Assembly (NCBI GenBank): GCA_020634245.1
Contig: JACKCC010000013.1
Location: 62,001 to 126,000, forward strand
Direction: 5' to 3'
DNA length: 64,000 nucleotides
Origin: Ardenticatenaceae bacterium
GTDB lineage: Bacteria; Chloroflexota; Anaerolineae; Promineifilales; Promineifilaceae
Part shown: in pieces, positions 25,223 to 36,000 of the stretch
How positions within the stretch are numbered: the stretch's first letter is position 1
Layout of the letters: each line of letters begins with the position of its first letter
Notes under the pieces: model-generated
What the model saw: only the letters and a program-made list of their open reading frames with translations
Database searches by the model: none
Told to the model about the DNA's origin: nothing
Position numbers and translations under genes: made by a program

Positions 25223-25457
25223 AAAAGGCAAACCACAAAACAGAGTTTTTTACCTTAAAGAACCCCCTTAAATATTCCTCTGCATCCTCCCTGTCTTTGC
25301 AGTTTTTATAAATTTCACTTGTTATTCACGCTGTGCATTACCAAAATACTGTTTTCAAGTCTTGAATTAGCCGAATCGTCCTAGTGACCATTCTCAGCCG
25401 CCTCCGTATGATTACCATATGAATTTATTTCTGGGCATTGTTGACTAGGAGAAAAAG

Positions 25458-25700
25458 ATGAATCAGGCACACGAAACAGAACATTTGATGCGATTAGATC
25501 GAATTTATCCGACTGGCGCGGAAGAGTGGTGCTGCATATATTGCGAACGGCGCGTTTTGAAACAACACGAACCGTTGGAACGAGAAATTGTTCTGAATGA
25601 TGGGGTGACCCTGGGTGGAAATGTTAAGGACACCGAAATTTCAGAAGAATTGTGGCTGGCTTTGGAAGACGTGTTAAGCGGAATGGATATGAACTGGTAA
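25458..25700 (+). CDS. Small protein of unknown function with CCxxC
   Basis: 80 residues, ATG after TAGGAGAAAAAG. The middle holds EEWCCIYCERRVL, half of a possible zinc knuckle (Cys25/26 and Cys29), then an acidic C-terminus (EISEELWLALEDVLSGMDMNW). No family is recognised. It is convergent with miaA, with only about 10 bp between the stops. Confidence 0.6.
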   Translation: MNQAHETEHLMRLDRIYPTGAEEWCCIYCERRVLKQHEPLEREIVLNDGVTLGGNVKDTEISEELWLALEDVLSGMDMNW

Positions 25701-25710
25701 TCGGCCAGCC

Positions 25711-26658
25711 CTAACTTTTGGCCAGCCATTGGCGAACAAACAAAATCGCGGCCTCTTCGACTTGCTCAGGAGAGGCCGTTTCTTTTTCCCCAGCCTCACC
25801 TGGCTCAAACCAATTAATCGCCGGATCATCTTGCCGGAACCAGGTGGCTTGCTGCCGGGCAAAGCGGTGCGTCTCGAATTTGATGCGCTCCACCGCATCT
25901 GCCAGCGACATTTCCCCTGCCAAATAGGCCCACAATTGACGATAGCCCAAACCGCTCATGGAAGGAAGTTGACGGCCGTAGCCCTCATCCCGCAGTTTCT
26001 CCACCTCAGCCAGCAGTCCATTCACCATCATCAGGCCCACCCGTTCATCAATCCGTTGGTACAACGACGCCCGGTCACGATGCAGACCAATCTGGGCAAT
26101 GCGGTACGGCGGCGGATTTTTGCGTTGCAATTCCGAGATAGGCCGGCCCCTGAGCAGCGTCACCTCCAAAGCGCGGATGACGCGGCGCACGTTGCGCGGG
26201 TCCAACTTCTCGGCGGCTGCCGGGTCGAGATGACGCAGCCAGCGGGCCAGTTCGTCGCCGCCCAACGCCGCCAACGCCTCGCGCAGCGCCGGATGAGGCG
26301 CTACTTCAGGAATACCCCAGCCCTCAACTACGGCCCGCACGTACTGGCCGGTGCCGCCGACTACAATGGGTAAACGGCCGTTTCCCTGAATCCTCTCAAT
26401 TGCCGCGTAAGCCAGCCGCTGGTACTCGGCCAGCGTCAACGTTTCATCGGGGTCGCAAATGTCAATTAGATGGTGGGGCACACTGGCCTGTTCCGCGGCT
26501 GAGGGTTTGGCCGTGCCGATGTCCATCCCCCGGTAAAAGAGGCGGGAATCGGCCGACACAATCTCCCCATCAAACTGCCGCGCCAACTGCAATGACAAGT
26601 CTGTCTTGCCAACGGCCGTTGCCCCCACAATCACCAGTAAAGGCCTTTCTGCCTTCAT
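25711..26658 (-). CDS. miaA: tRNA dimethylallyltransferase
   Basis: 315 residues from the ATG at 26658; a GTG at 26685 overlapping the yraN stop would add nine residues encoded by a low-complexity purine tract. The P-loop GATAVGKTDLS, ADSRLFYRGMDIGTAKP, PHHLID, GGTGQYVRA and the C-terminal THRFARQQATWFR are all diagnostic. It adds a dimethylallyl group to A37 of tRNAs that read UNN codons. It is the last gene of a run with yraN and the GT4. Confidence 0.94.
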   Translation of the reverse strand: MKAERPLLVIVGATAVGKTDLSLQLARQFDGEIVSADSRLFYRGMDIGTAKPSAAEQASVPHHLIDICDPDETLTLAEYQRLAYAAIERIQGNGRLPIVVGGTGQYVRAVVEGWGIPEVAPHPALREALAALGGDELARWLRHLDPAAAEKLDPRNVRRVIRALEVTLLRGRPISELQRKNPPPYRIAQIGLHRDRASLYQRIDERVGLMMVNGLLAEVEKLRDEGYGRQLPSMSGLGYRQLWAYLAGEMSLADAVERIKFETHRFARQQATWFRQDDPAINWFEPGEAGEKETASPEQVEEAAILFVRQWLAKS

Positions 26659-26681
26659 CCCTCTGCCTTCAGCCTTTCCTA

Positions 26682-27086
26682 TCACCAGCCCAGCACCGCA
26701 TTGGGAATATGTTCACAGCGCAGCAGTTTGCCCTGGCTGTCTAGTTCCACTGCCACCAAATCAATGCGCCAATCGACATCGAGGTCGTGAACGGCCGTGT
26801 AAATTTCTCCCAAGGCCAGCAGTTGGCGCGATTTATGAGGTGTTAGCCCCTCTTCCGGCGTTCCCCGGCTGCGCCCCCGGCGCGTTTTCACTTCCACAAA
26901 TACCAGTTCCTGGCCAATTCGGGCCACGAGGTCAATCTCGCCTTCGCGGCAGCGCCAGTTGCGTTCCACAATTTCGTAACCCTGCGCCTCCAAATGATGG
27001 GCAGCCACGCTTTCGCCCCACTGGCCTAGTTTTTTGCGATGGTTTGTGTCGGGGTAGGAACGGCCGTTTTCCAAATCAGTCAACAC
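26682..27086 (-). CDS. yraN: YraN / UPF0102 family protein
   Basis: 134 residues from a GTG with an excellent GGAGGAGG before it. The family pattern is complete: GQWGESVAAHHLEAQGYEIVERNWR, then GEIDLVARIGQELVFVEVKTRRG, the PD-(D/E)XK nuclease-like core (Glu, Asp, Glu-x-Lys). The biological role of the family is not well settled. It overlaps the end of the GT4 gene by 11 bp and leads into miaA. Confidence 0.92.
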   Translation of the reverse strand: MLTDLENGRSYPDTNHRKKLGQWGESVAAHHLEAQGYEIVERNWRCREGEIDLVARIGQELVFVEVKTRRGRSRGTPEEGLTPHKSRQLLALGEIYTAVHDLDVDWRIDLVAVELDSQGKLLRCEHIPNAVLGW

Positions 27087-28368
27087 GATCCTCCTCCCCT
27101 ATCGAATCGACCAGAAAACGCCGCAGCGGACCGGTTCCCAATTTTTCCGCCGGTCGCAGCAAGCGAGCCAACTGCTCGACTAACGGCTCAAGGGTTTCCC
27201 GATTGCGTATCCAACGGCCGTGTTTCTTCTTGCGCATCAAATCCGGCCGGGCAGCGCGCAAACGCTCATACAATTCTATCGTTTTAGACACCGTATGAAC
27301 GATGTCAAAACGCTCGCTGATCTGCTGTGCCAATAATCCCATCTGCCAGCGCCGCTTTTTATCAACCGCCAATCCCACCATCGCTGCGGCCAGGCCACCC
27401 TCTGGCTGATTGGTCAAATAACCAGAACGTCCCGATTGCACCGTATCACTGATGCCCGGTGAAGCCACCGCCACTACCGGCAAACCGGCGGCCATTGCCT
27501 CAATGACTGTCAATGGATGAACTTCCGATGTAGAAGCTGTTGTAAAAATATCGGCGGCGGCCAGATAATTCCCCAACCGACTATACTCAACAATCCCCAT
27601 AAAATGAACCTGGTTCTCGATACCCAACTGGCGGGATTGAATAACCAGTTCTTCGGCCGACGGGCCTTTGCCAATGATCATCAAATGGATGTCCGGGACA
27701 ATATCACGAGCAATGGCAAATTGGCGCAGCAGCAAATCTAAATCTTTCTCCGGCGACAACCGGCCCACATAGGTAAACAAGGTGGCCGATTCGGGAATTC
27801 CCAGTGCCTGTTTGTTCATAGGATTGGATGGATTGCGAAACGGCCGTAAATCTACCCCATTCTCAATCACCTCAATCGGCCGGCGCACACCAAAATCAAG
27901 CATCACCCGGCGCACACTTTCCGATGGCGTAATCACCACATCGGCAAAATCGGTAAATTCCGGCCAAATCTGACGCATCAACGCATCGGCAGCCGGCTGC
28001 GGCAAAGGCATATAACTGCCGGTGTACAAATCGTAACGGGTATGGTTGGTGTAAACAATGGGCGACCGGGCGTAACGATGCGCCATCTCCACGCTCATAA
28101 ACAGATGATGACAGTGGATGATATCCATCTGGCCCAACAGCTCCTGCGCCTCCCGCGTATAACGCCCCCCCACATAATACCCATCCGCCACCGGAATACC
28201 TGGCGAACGAACGACGCCCGGTTCATCCCCGGCCGGATCAGGATCACCCAATGTAAAAATGAACACCTCATGACCCAACGCTTCTAGACGTTGTTTATAA
28301 AGCTCGATCATGCGGGTGACCCCATTGACAACCGGTTTATAACATGCCGTTACCATCCCGATATGCAT
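27076..28368 (-). CDS. GT4-family glycosyltransferase
   Basis: 430 residues from the ATG at 28368, which follows GGAGGCAGTAAA; the open frame extends 34 codons further into the spacer. GT-B features: MVTACYKPVVNGVTR at the N-terminus, VIENGVDLRPF, VGRLSPEKDLDLLL, and the donor-binding TSEVHPLTVIEAMAAGLPVVA with its Glu pair. It resembles diacylglycerol or phosphatidylinositol mannosyl/glucosyltransferases of the GT4 class and so may make a glycolipid, but the acceptor cannot be read from the sequence. A second GT4 lies at 39828. Confidence 0.85.
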   Translation of the reverse strand: MHIGMVTACYKPVVNGVTRMIELYKQRLEALGHEVFIFTLGDPDPAGDEPGVVRSPGIPVADGYYVGGRYTREAQELLGQMDIIHCHHLFMSVEMAHRYARSPIVYTNHTRYDLYTGSYMPLPQPAADALMRQIWPEFTDFADVVITPSESVRRVMLDFGVRRPIEVIENGVDLRPFRNPSNPMNKQALGIPESATLFTYVGRLSPEKDLDLLLRQFAIARDIVPDIHLMIIGKGPSAEELVIQSRQLGIENQVHFMGIVEYSRLGNYLAAADIFTTASTSEVHPLTVIEAMAAGLPVVAVASPGISDTVQSGRSGYLTNQPEGGLAAAMVGLAVDKKRRWQMGLLAQQISERFDIVHTVSKTIELYERLRAARPDLMRKKKHGRWIRNRETLEPLVEQLARLLRPAEKLGTGPLRRFLVDSIGEEDRVD

Positions 28369-28384
28369 TTTACTGCCTCCATTA

Positions 28385-29512
28385 CTACTTGTGAGCCAAA
28401 AGCCAGCGGCGCAAATGAGCCAGCCCCAGAGTGGCCGCCCATTGGTCGATGTTATCAGGATGGCCGCCAAAAGACCGCTGTGTAACCGACACCCCTAACT
28501 GCGATGCCAGCGTCACTAAGAGCTGCACGCCGCCTTGCGAAATATTTTTATACACAAGAAGTCCTAAATCAACCCCGTCTCGTTCCAGCAAACGTTCGGC
28601 CGCAATTCGGCACCAACGGGTCAAATCATCATCAGGTTTCAGATCATCCATTGCAACGGCAGCAGCCAATTCTGCTCCTGTTTCCAGTGCTAAAAGGTGC
28701 AAGGTACCGGGCGGAACTTCAACTTCAGCGAGTATATTGGCCAGGGTTTGATTGGTGTAACATTCAGCCAGAGCCAGTTTACGGCCGTTTTTCGCCAAAG
28801 CATGTAAAACCACTTCCTCTAACCGGTCTTCCGCCTCACCATAAACATGATCTCCCAGGCGCGCCAGAACAACCTGCTTCATCTGCTCCAACTCTTGTTG
28901 AATTTGCTCTTCAGTATCAGCCTGTACCCACAGCTGCACATTCGTCTGGCCGGCAAACGAATCATACGTAACGCGATGGCGGGCATCTTGAACAATATCC
29001 GACAACTTTTGTTTCAGACTGCTCTCCATAATGCCAACTGTCCGCAAAATGACCCAGTCCTGTGGACTCAGGGCCAATCTTTGCCGGCGCAAATACGGAA
29101 TTGCCTCCGTTTCCAACAAATAGCCAAGTTCACGTCTTTTTTCAGGCAGGCAAATCAACGTGCCATCTTCCGTTTCCAACAGGAATCCGGTGGCAGGAGA
29201 TTCGCCCAAGACATGTGCACCATCAATGCCGGGTGATTGTGCAATTAATGGACGATTTGCCGCCTGAGCCGCCGCCAGCCGTGTGAAATTATCCACACTG
29301 CTGTCCAAACCACCAATGGTTAGGACAACATCGGAGCGGCGCAAGGCCACACGCATCGCATCAGCAATCATTTCCAGATCATCGCCCACAATCACTTTGC
29401 AAGTAAGCTGGGCGTTTATCTTACGTAAACTGCGCGAAACATAAGCCGTGTTTGTATCCAGAATGTCACCCATTAACAGCTTGGTGCTAATGCTGACAAT
29501 TTCAACTTTCAT
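28385..29512 (-). CDS. CinA-like protein with degenerate active sites
   Basis: 375 residues in the full CinA layout: an N-terminal MoaB/Mog-like domain (VSISTKLLMGDILDTNTAYVSRSL), a middle domain, and a C-terminal PncC-like domain. Key motifs are eroded: the family GGLGPT-DD becomes GGLDSSVDN, and the PncC ESCTGG becomes ECYTNQ, losing the catalytic Ser. It therefore probably lacks both pyrophosphatase and NMN-deamidase activity and may be structural or a diverged paralogue. The frame is intact and ACGGCCGT is present inside, so it is a resident gene, not fresh decay. Confidence 0.75.
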   Translation of the reverse strand: MKVEIVSISTKLLMGDILDTNTAYVSRSLRKINAQLTCKVIVGDDLEMIADAMRVALRRSDVVLTIGGLDSSVDNFTRLAAAQAANRPLIAQSPGIDGAHVLGESPATGFLLETEDGTLICLPEKRRELGYLLETEAIPYLRRQRLALSPQDWVILRTVGIMESSLKQKLSDIVQDARHRVTYDSFAGQTNVQLWVQADTEEQIQQELEQMKQVVLARLGDHVYGEAEDRLEEVVLHALAKNGRKLALAECYTNQTLANILAEVEVPPGTLHLLALETGAELAAAVAMDDLKPDDDLTRWCRIAAERLLERDGVDLGLLVYKNISQGGVQLLVTLASQLGVSVTQRSFGGHPDNIDQWAATLGLAHLRRWLLAHK

Positions 29513-29645
29513 TTTATTGTTCCTGCTTCGAAGTGGTTCAATTGTTGTACAATGAGTAAGCTTGATAAATCGTTCAGGAAACTCACGCCCCCTAATGCCC
29601 CATATCTTATCTCAAATCATTGACACTGCTGTTTGTGTGGTTTCT

Positions 29646-30158
29646 CTAAATCCCGGCACTGTTTGTTTTGGACAGCAGCAGTTGATACTGTCGAATGGTT
29701 AAATCGGTATTGCGTATTTTGAAGGCTAAGTCAGCAGCCAGGTTCTTCATAATACGATAACCCAGTTCGGGATAGGTATCACAAAGCAGCATGAGGCGTT
29801 CACGGGCAATACGCAGGAGTTGGGTTCCATTCTGGCTAACTCTAACGGTAGCCGAGCGTAATCCCTGATCAACTAAGGCGACTTCTCCAAAAACCTGTCC
29901 CTGACGCAGTTCGGTTAAAGTGATAGCTTTCATTGCTAAATCTTTGGTATCACCTACTACGCCAGGGTTTATCAATATTTCGACACCTCCGCTGCCAATG
30001 ACGTAAAGCTCATCGGACTCTTCGTTTTCGCGGAGCAGTATGTGCCCTTTGGCATATTCTTCAAATACGCAAATTGAAGCGATGAGTTCCAGTTGTATGG
30101 GGGTTAAGGTGTCAAATATATCGGTTAGAGAAAGAATTGAAGTCACGCTGTGCTGCAT
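29646..30158 (-). CDS. Cyclic-nucleotide-binding domain protein, no output domain
   Basis: 170 residues from the ATG at 30158, preceded by AAGGGAATATT. It is a single CAP-type beta barrel: GHILLRENEESDELYVIGSGGVEIL, and a phosphate-binding cassette GQVFGEVALVDQGLRSATVRV with the Glu and Arg that hold the cyclic phosphate. Amphipathic helices end the protein (IMKNLAADLAFKIRNTDLTIRQ) but there is no HTH. It is probably a cyclic-nucleotide sensor that acts through a partner. It is divergent from the signalling operon starting at 30543. Confidence 0.82.
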   Translation of the reverse strand: MQHSVTSILSLTDIFDTLTPIQLELIASICVFEEYAKGHILLRENEESDELYVIGSGGVEILINPGVVGDTKDLAMKAITLTELRQGQVFGEVALVDQGLRSATVRVSQNGTQLLRIARERLMLLCDTYPELGYRIMKNLAADLAFKIRNTDLTIRQYQLLLSKTNSAGI

Positions 30159-30542
30159 AATATTCCCTTGTTTATAGAGACTCAACTTTGGCGATTTTAG
30201 CAGAAAGGAACGGCCGTAGCAATCGCGCTATAACCACGAGTAAGCAGCCTCTAATGACAGACACCAACACAAAAACTAATACCTTTGTCCAATCGTCGAA
30301 AGGTAAGTATTAAGTTTCATCCACAACAATGAACATAGAAATTTCACCGGTAAAACAAGGTCAAGAAACAGTTAATAATCATCGCAGCACCTAATCCGGC
30401 TCAGCACCCCAATTTTGCGTAAACTTAAATGGATATTTGCGCCTCCTTTACGGCAAAACAGCTTTTTAACCATTATTATTGGTAAAGTACAGAACTTATT
30501 TAACCTGGACGATTTCATTTGTGAGAAAAGCGAGAATCATTC
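30159..30542. other. Divergent 384-bp spacer upstream of the signalling operon
   Basis: No gene is seen. One ACGGCCGT lies at 30210-30217. A hairpin with arms AATACCTTT and AAAGGTAAGTATT occupies 30279-30312. The 3' half is AT-rich and presumably carries the promoter of the 30543 gene, but I cannot pick out a convincing -10/-35 pair. Confidence 0.5.
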
Positions 30543-30980
30543 ATGAACAGCTCAAAGACGAAAAGCAACGTCATTGATCCCAAGGACGCTCATATTTTGG
30601 TCGTTGAAGATAACGTCTCCAACTTTGTCCTTATCGCCCGACTGCTGGCTTTTATGGGTATTCAAAAGTGCGAGTGGAAAACCACCGGTTGGGGTGTTGT
30701 GGATTTTGCCAACACCATGCCCCGCGTCAATTTGATTCTCATGGATTTGCGGCTGCCGCACGAGGATGGCTATGAAGCGCTGAAACAAATTCGGCAAGAC
30801 CCCCATTTGAAAGAAACAAAAGTGGTAGCTGTTACGGCTCACAGTAGCACAGATGAAATGCAAAAAGCCCGAGAAGCCGGATTTGATGGCTTTTTATCCA
30901 AGCCGCTCGACGCCGATCTGTTTCCCGAACAGGTGCGCCAAATCCTCAGCGGGGAGGAAGTATGGGATTTGGGCATATAG
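30543..30980 (+). CDS. Response regulator, receiver domain only
   Basis: 145 residues. A canonical receiver: ILVVEDN acids at 22-23, phospho-acceptor Asp68 in LILMDLRLP, Thr in VAVTAHS and Lys in FLSKPLD. The motifs resemble the receivers that follow hybrid kinases (DivK-like). The gene end overlaps the start of the GAF protein by 19 bp, whose GGGGAGGAAG Shine-Dalgarno lies inside this gene. It opens a five-gene signalling block to 38506. Confidence 0.9.
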   Translation: MNSSKTKSNVIDPKDAHILVVEDNVSNFVLIARLLAFMGIQKCEWKTTGWGVVDFANTMPRVNLILMDLRLPHEDGYEALKQIRQDPHLKETKVVAVTAHSSTDEMQKAREAGFDGFLSKPLDADLFPEQVRQILSGEEVWDLGI

Positions 30981-32251
30981 CAGCAACGGCCGTTGCCAAG
31001 CTGATCCCCCGCCGACAATCGAATCCACAAACCTCGCCTCCGGCAGCCGAAACGCAAGAACGCATCGCTGAACTCAGCACCCTGTACCGGTTGAGCAACT
31101 TGCTCTCCCTGGCCCCCACATTAGACGACATCTTTAACGGCGCCCGGCGCGAAATTATGGACCTGGTCGATTCGGTTGGCATGTCAATATCCCTGCTGAC
31201 CCCAGAAGGCGACAGACTGCACTGGATTTATGGGTTTGAATACGGCCGTGAAGTCGATTTATCCGCCATTCCACCCATTTCAATCGACGAAGGGTTCAGC
31301 GGTTATGTCGCCCGCACCCGTGAAGTCTTGCACATCACCGAAGGCGTGAATGAGATGCACACCAAGCTGCGTTCACGAATCGTAGGAGGCATGGCCGGAA
31401 CCTGGCTGGGGCTGCCTATGATCGTAGCCAACAAGCTGATTGGGGTGCTGGCGGTGGAAAACGATCGCCCTTTTAGTGATCGGGCAGTGAAATTGTTAAC
31501 GGCCGTTGCCGGATCCATGGCCATCGCTATCCACAACCTGATCCAATTTGAAACCATCCAAAACGCCCTTCTCATCCAATCCCGGCAGCGTATCCAACTG
31601 CAAGCCGCCGCCGAAATTGCCGCCGCCACCACCAGCATTCTCGACCTGGACAGCCTCATCCAGCAAGCCGTCAACCTGATTCAAGAACGCTTTGCCCTGT
31701 ATTACGTCGGGCTGTATTTAGTCGATCACCAGACAAACCAGGCCGTCCTCAAGGCCGGAACCGGCGAATCTGGCAGCATTCAAATCAAAGAAAACCACCA
31801 ACTGACGGTAAACGGCCGTTCCCTCATCGGCAAAGCCACCGCCAACGGGCAAGTTTACATCAGCCAGGACGTTGCCCAGGATGAAGAATGGCAGGCCAAC
31901 CTCCATTTGCCTCTCACCCAGTCAGAAATAGCCATTCCCTTACGGGTACGCGGCCAAACCAACGGCGCACTCACCATCCACAGCAGCATGCCCAATGCCT
32001 TCGAACCTGAACTGATCAGCACCCTGCAAACCATGGCCGATCACCTGGCCATTGCCATCGAAAACTCACAGCTGCTGGCCCACACCGAAGAACGGGCACG
32101 CCAACAGCAAAATTTAAACCAGATTAGCAGCCGGATGTACCGCTCAACCGACGTAGATGAAATCGTGCGCATCGGCCTGCAATCTCTCTCCGATTTGTAC
32201 AACGGCCAGCCGGTCGAACTGATTTTAGGGCAGCAAACAGACCATGAATGA
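30962..32251 (+). CDS. Tandem GAF-domain sensor protein without kinase domain
   Basis: 429 residues. Two GAF domains: residues about 40-195 (LSTLYRLSNLLSLAPTLDDIF ... GLPMIVANKLIGVLAVEN) and 215-385 (AAEIAAATTSILDLDSLIQQAV ... IAIPLRVRGQTNGALTIHS), then a coiled-coil tail. The second closely resembles a GAF in the 33059 kinase, so they are likely paralogous. There is no catalytic domain. The stop overlaps the methyltransferase start by 8 bp. It is a ligand-sensing or scaffold partner for the downstream kinases. Confidence 0.85.
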   Translation: MGFGHIAATAVAKLIPRRQSNPQTSPPAAETQERIAELSTLYRLSNLLSLAPTLDDIFNGARREIMDLVDSVGMSISLLTPEGDRLHWIYGFEYGREVDLSAIPPISIDEGFSGYVARTREVLHITEGVNEMHTKLRSRIVGGMAGTWLGLPMIVANKLIGVLAVENDRPFSDRAVKLLTAVAGSMAIAIHNLIQFETIQNALLIQSRQRIQLQAAAEIAAATTSILDLDSLIQQAVNLIQERFALYYVGLYLVDHQTNQAVLKAGTGESGSIQIKENHQLTVNGRSLIGKATANGQVYISQDVAQDEEWQANLHLPLTQSEIAIPLRVRGQTNGALTIHSSMPNAFEPELISTLQTMADHLAIAIENSQLLAHTEERARQQQNLNQISSRMYRSTDVDEIVRIGLQSLSDLYNGQPVELILGQQTDHE

Positions 32252-33059
32252 GATAGTTTTGACCTCGGAAGCGGAATTTTATCTGGATACGGCCGTGCCC
32301 AACAAAGCCCGCATCTTCGACTACCTGCTGGATGGCACCTTCAACTTCAAGGCCGACCGCGTCGCCGCCCAAAAAATCATTCAACTCATCCCCTCCCTGC
32401 CCAAATGGATCCGTCTGCGCCGCGCCTTCATCCAGGAAGCCGCCTTCACCCTGTACAAAAACGGATTCAAACAATTCCTCGACCTCGGTTCAGGTATGCC
32501 CACCGAAAATCATCTGCACATCGCTGTTCCCAAAGCCCGCATTATTTACAGCGACACCAACCCGGTAGCTGTCAGTTATGGGCAAAGCCTCTTCGCCGAA
32601 TTCGTCAACATCGACTACATTTACGGTGATTTCGGCCAGATTCAACACCTCTTACAAAACCCCGCCGTTCGCCGCACCATTGACCGGCAAGAAAAAACAG
32701 CCATCGGGCTAAACATGCTGCCCCTTACCCTGAACCAGTCCGAAATCGGCCGCTTGTACCAGGAACTTTATCGGTGGGCGCCGTTCGGCTCGCAAATCTT
32801 CCAGGTCATTCAAACACGCAGCCAGCAAGCCCAATCGAAAAAGTACGAACAACTCCTCGCTCTCAGCCAGGAATTTCGCTGCCCAATGTACATTTACCCG
32901 CTTGACAAAGCCCTTGCCCTCAGCGAACCCTGGCAGCCGCGGGAAGTCGTTCCCCTCACCCAATTCCTGGGTTTACCGGATGCCTATTTGAATGAAGCCG
33001 ACCAGGAAGGCATGGGCATCTCATTTTATGCCGCGTTTTTAACCAGGGGGGACGCCTGA
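32244..33059 (+). CDS. SAM-dependent methyltransferase, PF04672 (DUF574) type
   Basis: 271 residues. KARIFDYLLDGTFNFKADRVAA is the family signature near the N-terminus. KQFLDLGSGMPTENHLH is the SAM-binding motif I, followed by ARIIYSDTNPVAVSYGQSL with the acidic residue that holds the SAM ribose. The family is abundant in actinobacteria and its substrates are largely unknown. Here it overlaps the GAF gene before it and the kinase gene after it (stop and start share bases), so it is produced in step with a signalling complex. Confidence 0.85.
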   Translation: MNEIVLTSEAEFYLDTAVPNKARIFDYLLDGTFNFKADRVAAQKIIQLIPSLPKWIRLRRAFIQEAAFTLYKNGFKQFLDLGSGMPTENHLHIAVPKARIIYSDTNPVAVSYGQSLFAEFVNIDYIYGDFGQIQHLLQNPAVRRTIDRQEKTAIGLNMLPLTLNQSEIGRLYQELYRWAPFGSQIFQVIQTRSQQAQSKKYEQLLALSQEFRCPMYIYPLDKALALSEPWQPREVVPLTQFLGLPDAYLNEADQEGMGISFYAAFLTRGDA

Positions 33060-36000
33060 TGCCATACAATCAAGACCAAATTCAGGCGTGGGAAAAGCAA
33101 GTTGGTGCCGTTTTCGCTCACCACGCCCTCGATAACGGCGGCATTCTGACATCGCCCCGCAGTGGTGAACGTATCGCCAGTCAGATATGCCAACTGGCAT
33201 TAGCCGCCCTGAACGGCCGTGAAGAAGAAGCAGAAATCCTCTCGACTACATTACAGTTGGCCGAACAAGGTCTGTCCATGACAACGGCCGCCGCCATGCT
33301 GCGCGCCTTAAACCAAGCCGATTGGCTGGATTCGGCTGAACGCCAACGGTTAAACCAGTTCCAACTGCAATTTCTGGAAAATCTGGCCATTCACCGGGAA
33401 AATGCGCAACAAAAACGCCGGGAACGCTCTCAGTTGGCCTTGCAGCAGGCATTGCATAATCAAATGGAACAGCAGCGGCGGCTGCATCTGGCCCAGGAGC
33501 AGCAAAACAAAAGCCTCAATGAGGTATTGCAATTGAATGCCCGGCTGGTGGCCATCACCAACGAGACCGACCTGCTGATTAAAGCTGCCGATGGCATCCG
33601 CCAGGCCCTAAATCTGGCCGATGTGACGATTTACGATTACCAACCACTAGACAGGGACTGGATCGTCCGCACGACTACGGCCGTAAACATCCCAGTCCAC
33701 CTTACGGCCGTTCCCCCCATCGCCAGCTTGTTAAACCAGGCCATGAACGGAGAGGGGGAACTCATCCAACGTACCCCCATTTCCGACACGGCCGATCTGA
33801 TGACCATGGCCATTATTTTGCGGCTGGATGACGACCATTTGAGCGGCATGGTCACCAACAGCGAAAGTGTAGCCGACTATAGCTTTCATGCTTTTTCCAT
33901 TTTGATTCGGACATTTGCCCAGAACTTAACTGCGCTGTGGCGTAATTTGCTCTTATTGCGCGAAACCGGGCAGCGTGCAAGGGAACTGGGAATTTTACAC
34001 GGCCGTTACCTCGACACCATCTGGCGCAGTAAAACGGCCGCCTTACAGGCCCGCTACGCCCAAAACAACCTGCAAATCGAACGCCGCATCGCCAAACCGG
34101 CTGATTTTGTCGATGATCAGTCCGTCATCATCCCCGTTGGCGACCGACCCTTTGGCCGGCTCAAGCTGCCAGAAAATACCAGCATCACGCCGGTCGACAC
34201 CGAATTTGCTCAGGCCATCATCCGCGAAATGAGCAATGCGCTAAACAATGCGCAGCTGCTGCAAACTGCACACGCCTTTTCCAACCAACTCAGTCTGGCA
34301 GCAGAAGTGTCCCGCGCCGCGACGACCATTCTAGACCGGGCGCAGCTTACCCAGGAAGTGGTGGAATTGATCCGGGCCAGTTTTGATTTTTATTACGTCG
34401 GTCTGTTTTTGGTAGACGAATCGGGCGATACGGCCGTACTCCTGGCCGGTACCGGCGAAGCCGGTCAAATGCTTGTCCAAAACGGGCACCGACTGCCGCT
34501 GGATGGCACGTCCATGATCAGCACAGCCATCGGCAGCGGGCGTGCCCACGTGGCGCAAGATGTTGACCTGGCCCCGGAATTTCACCGCAACCCGCTCCTG
34601 CCCGACACCCAGGCTGAACTGGCCGTACCGCTGCGCACGCGGGGTATCATCACTGGCGCATTGACCATTCAAAGCGACAAAATCGGCGTTTTTGCTCAGG
34701 AAACAATTGATGTGCTGCAAACATTGGCCGACCAATTGGCCGTAGCCATTGTCAATGCCAGCTTATTCGCCCGGCTGCAAGACAATCTCAACGAGACCAA
34801 TCTCCTGTACGATACCAGCCGAAAAATCAACAGTGCGACAACGGCCGTTGCCGTTTACAACGCACTGGTCGAATTTGTGCGCGACAGCGGATTGACCGAC
34901 GCGGCCTACACCATCAGTCACGCCCCCGGCGCTCACGGATTTTTCGTCATCCCCTCATTTTGGAGCCGCACTGAAACTGATTTCAATTGGCGTGAACAAT
35001 TTCTGCGCGATCCGCTGCTGTTTGGCGACCCTTCATCCGAAAAATTGACCCTCGTCAACAACTGCCAAAAAAATCCGGGACTCAATCCTGTTACCCGCCA
35101 CCTGGCCAATGTGCATCAATTGCACGCCATGGCCCTCATTTCCATCTCCATCGAGGGAGAATGGCTGGCCACGCTGGCCTTGCAGCGCGGCGGCGGGCAG
35201 CCCTTTACCACAGGCGAACTAAACTCGCTGCTCACCATTGTGGACCAATCGGCTGTGATTTTGTCCAATCAACAACTGCTCCGGCAGGCCAAAACCTTGT
35301 ATCAGGTCGGCCAATCGCTCAGTCAAGTTCTGACACGTGACGACGCTTTACAAATAACGGTCAATCGGGTCGCCCAATACACAGGCGCCAGCCAGTGCCG
35401 TTTTATTTTGTACGATCCGCAAAATGGCACGGGGAAAATCATTGCCGAACATAAACCGACCGAGTTGGCTTACCAGGCTTTGTTTTCTATCAAAGATGAC
35501 AAAATTTTCGCGCGCCTTAGCCGGGAGATGAAACCGCTTCTCATTGATGAGCGCCAGGAAATGCCGTCGGATTGTCTGCAAAAATACGTTTATCAACTGG
35601 GCGCCAAGGCAACTTTAATTATTCCGGCTACCAGCCAGCAGGAATTGTTGGGCTTTTTGACGATTGAATCCCATCATGGGACACGGCCGTTCACCCAGGC
35701 CAACACCATCTTCGCCCAAACCGTCGTCGATCACCTGACCACACAAATCGAGAACCTGAATTTACTCGACGAAGCACTCAGCCGCGCTCAGGAGCTGATC
35801 ACCCTTAATCAAATCCAATCCGGCATAAGTGGTATCCTTGACCTCACCACCCTGGCTCAAACCATTTACGACCAAATCGGCCGCTTGCTTGATAACACCA
35901 TCTTCATCCTTGTCCGCTACCAAAGCAACATTGGCCATTACGAACCGATCCTGTGCATGCAGGAAGGCTATCCGGTTCTCATCGATTCCGGCACCGTTAT

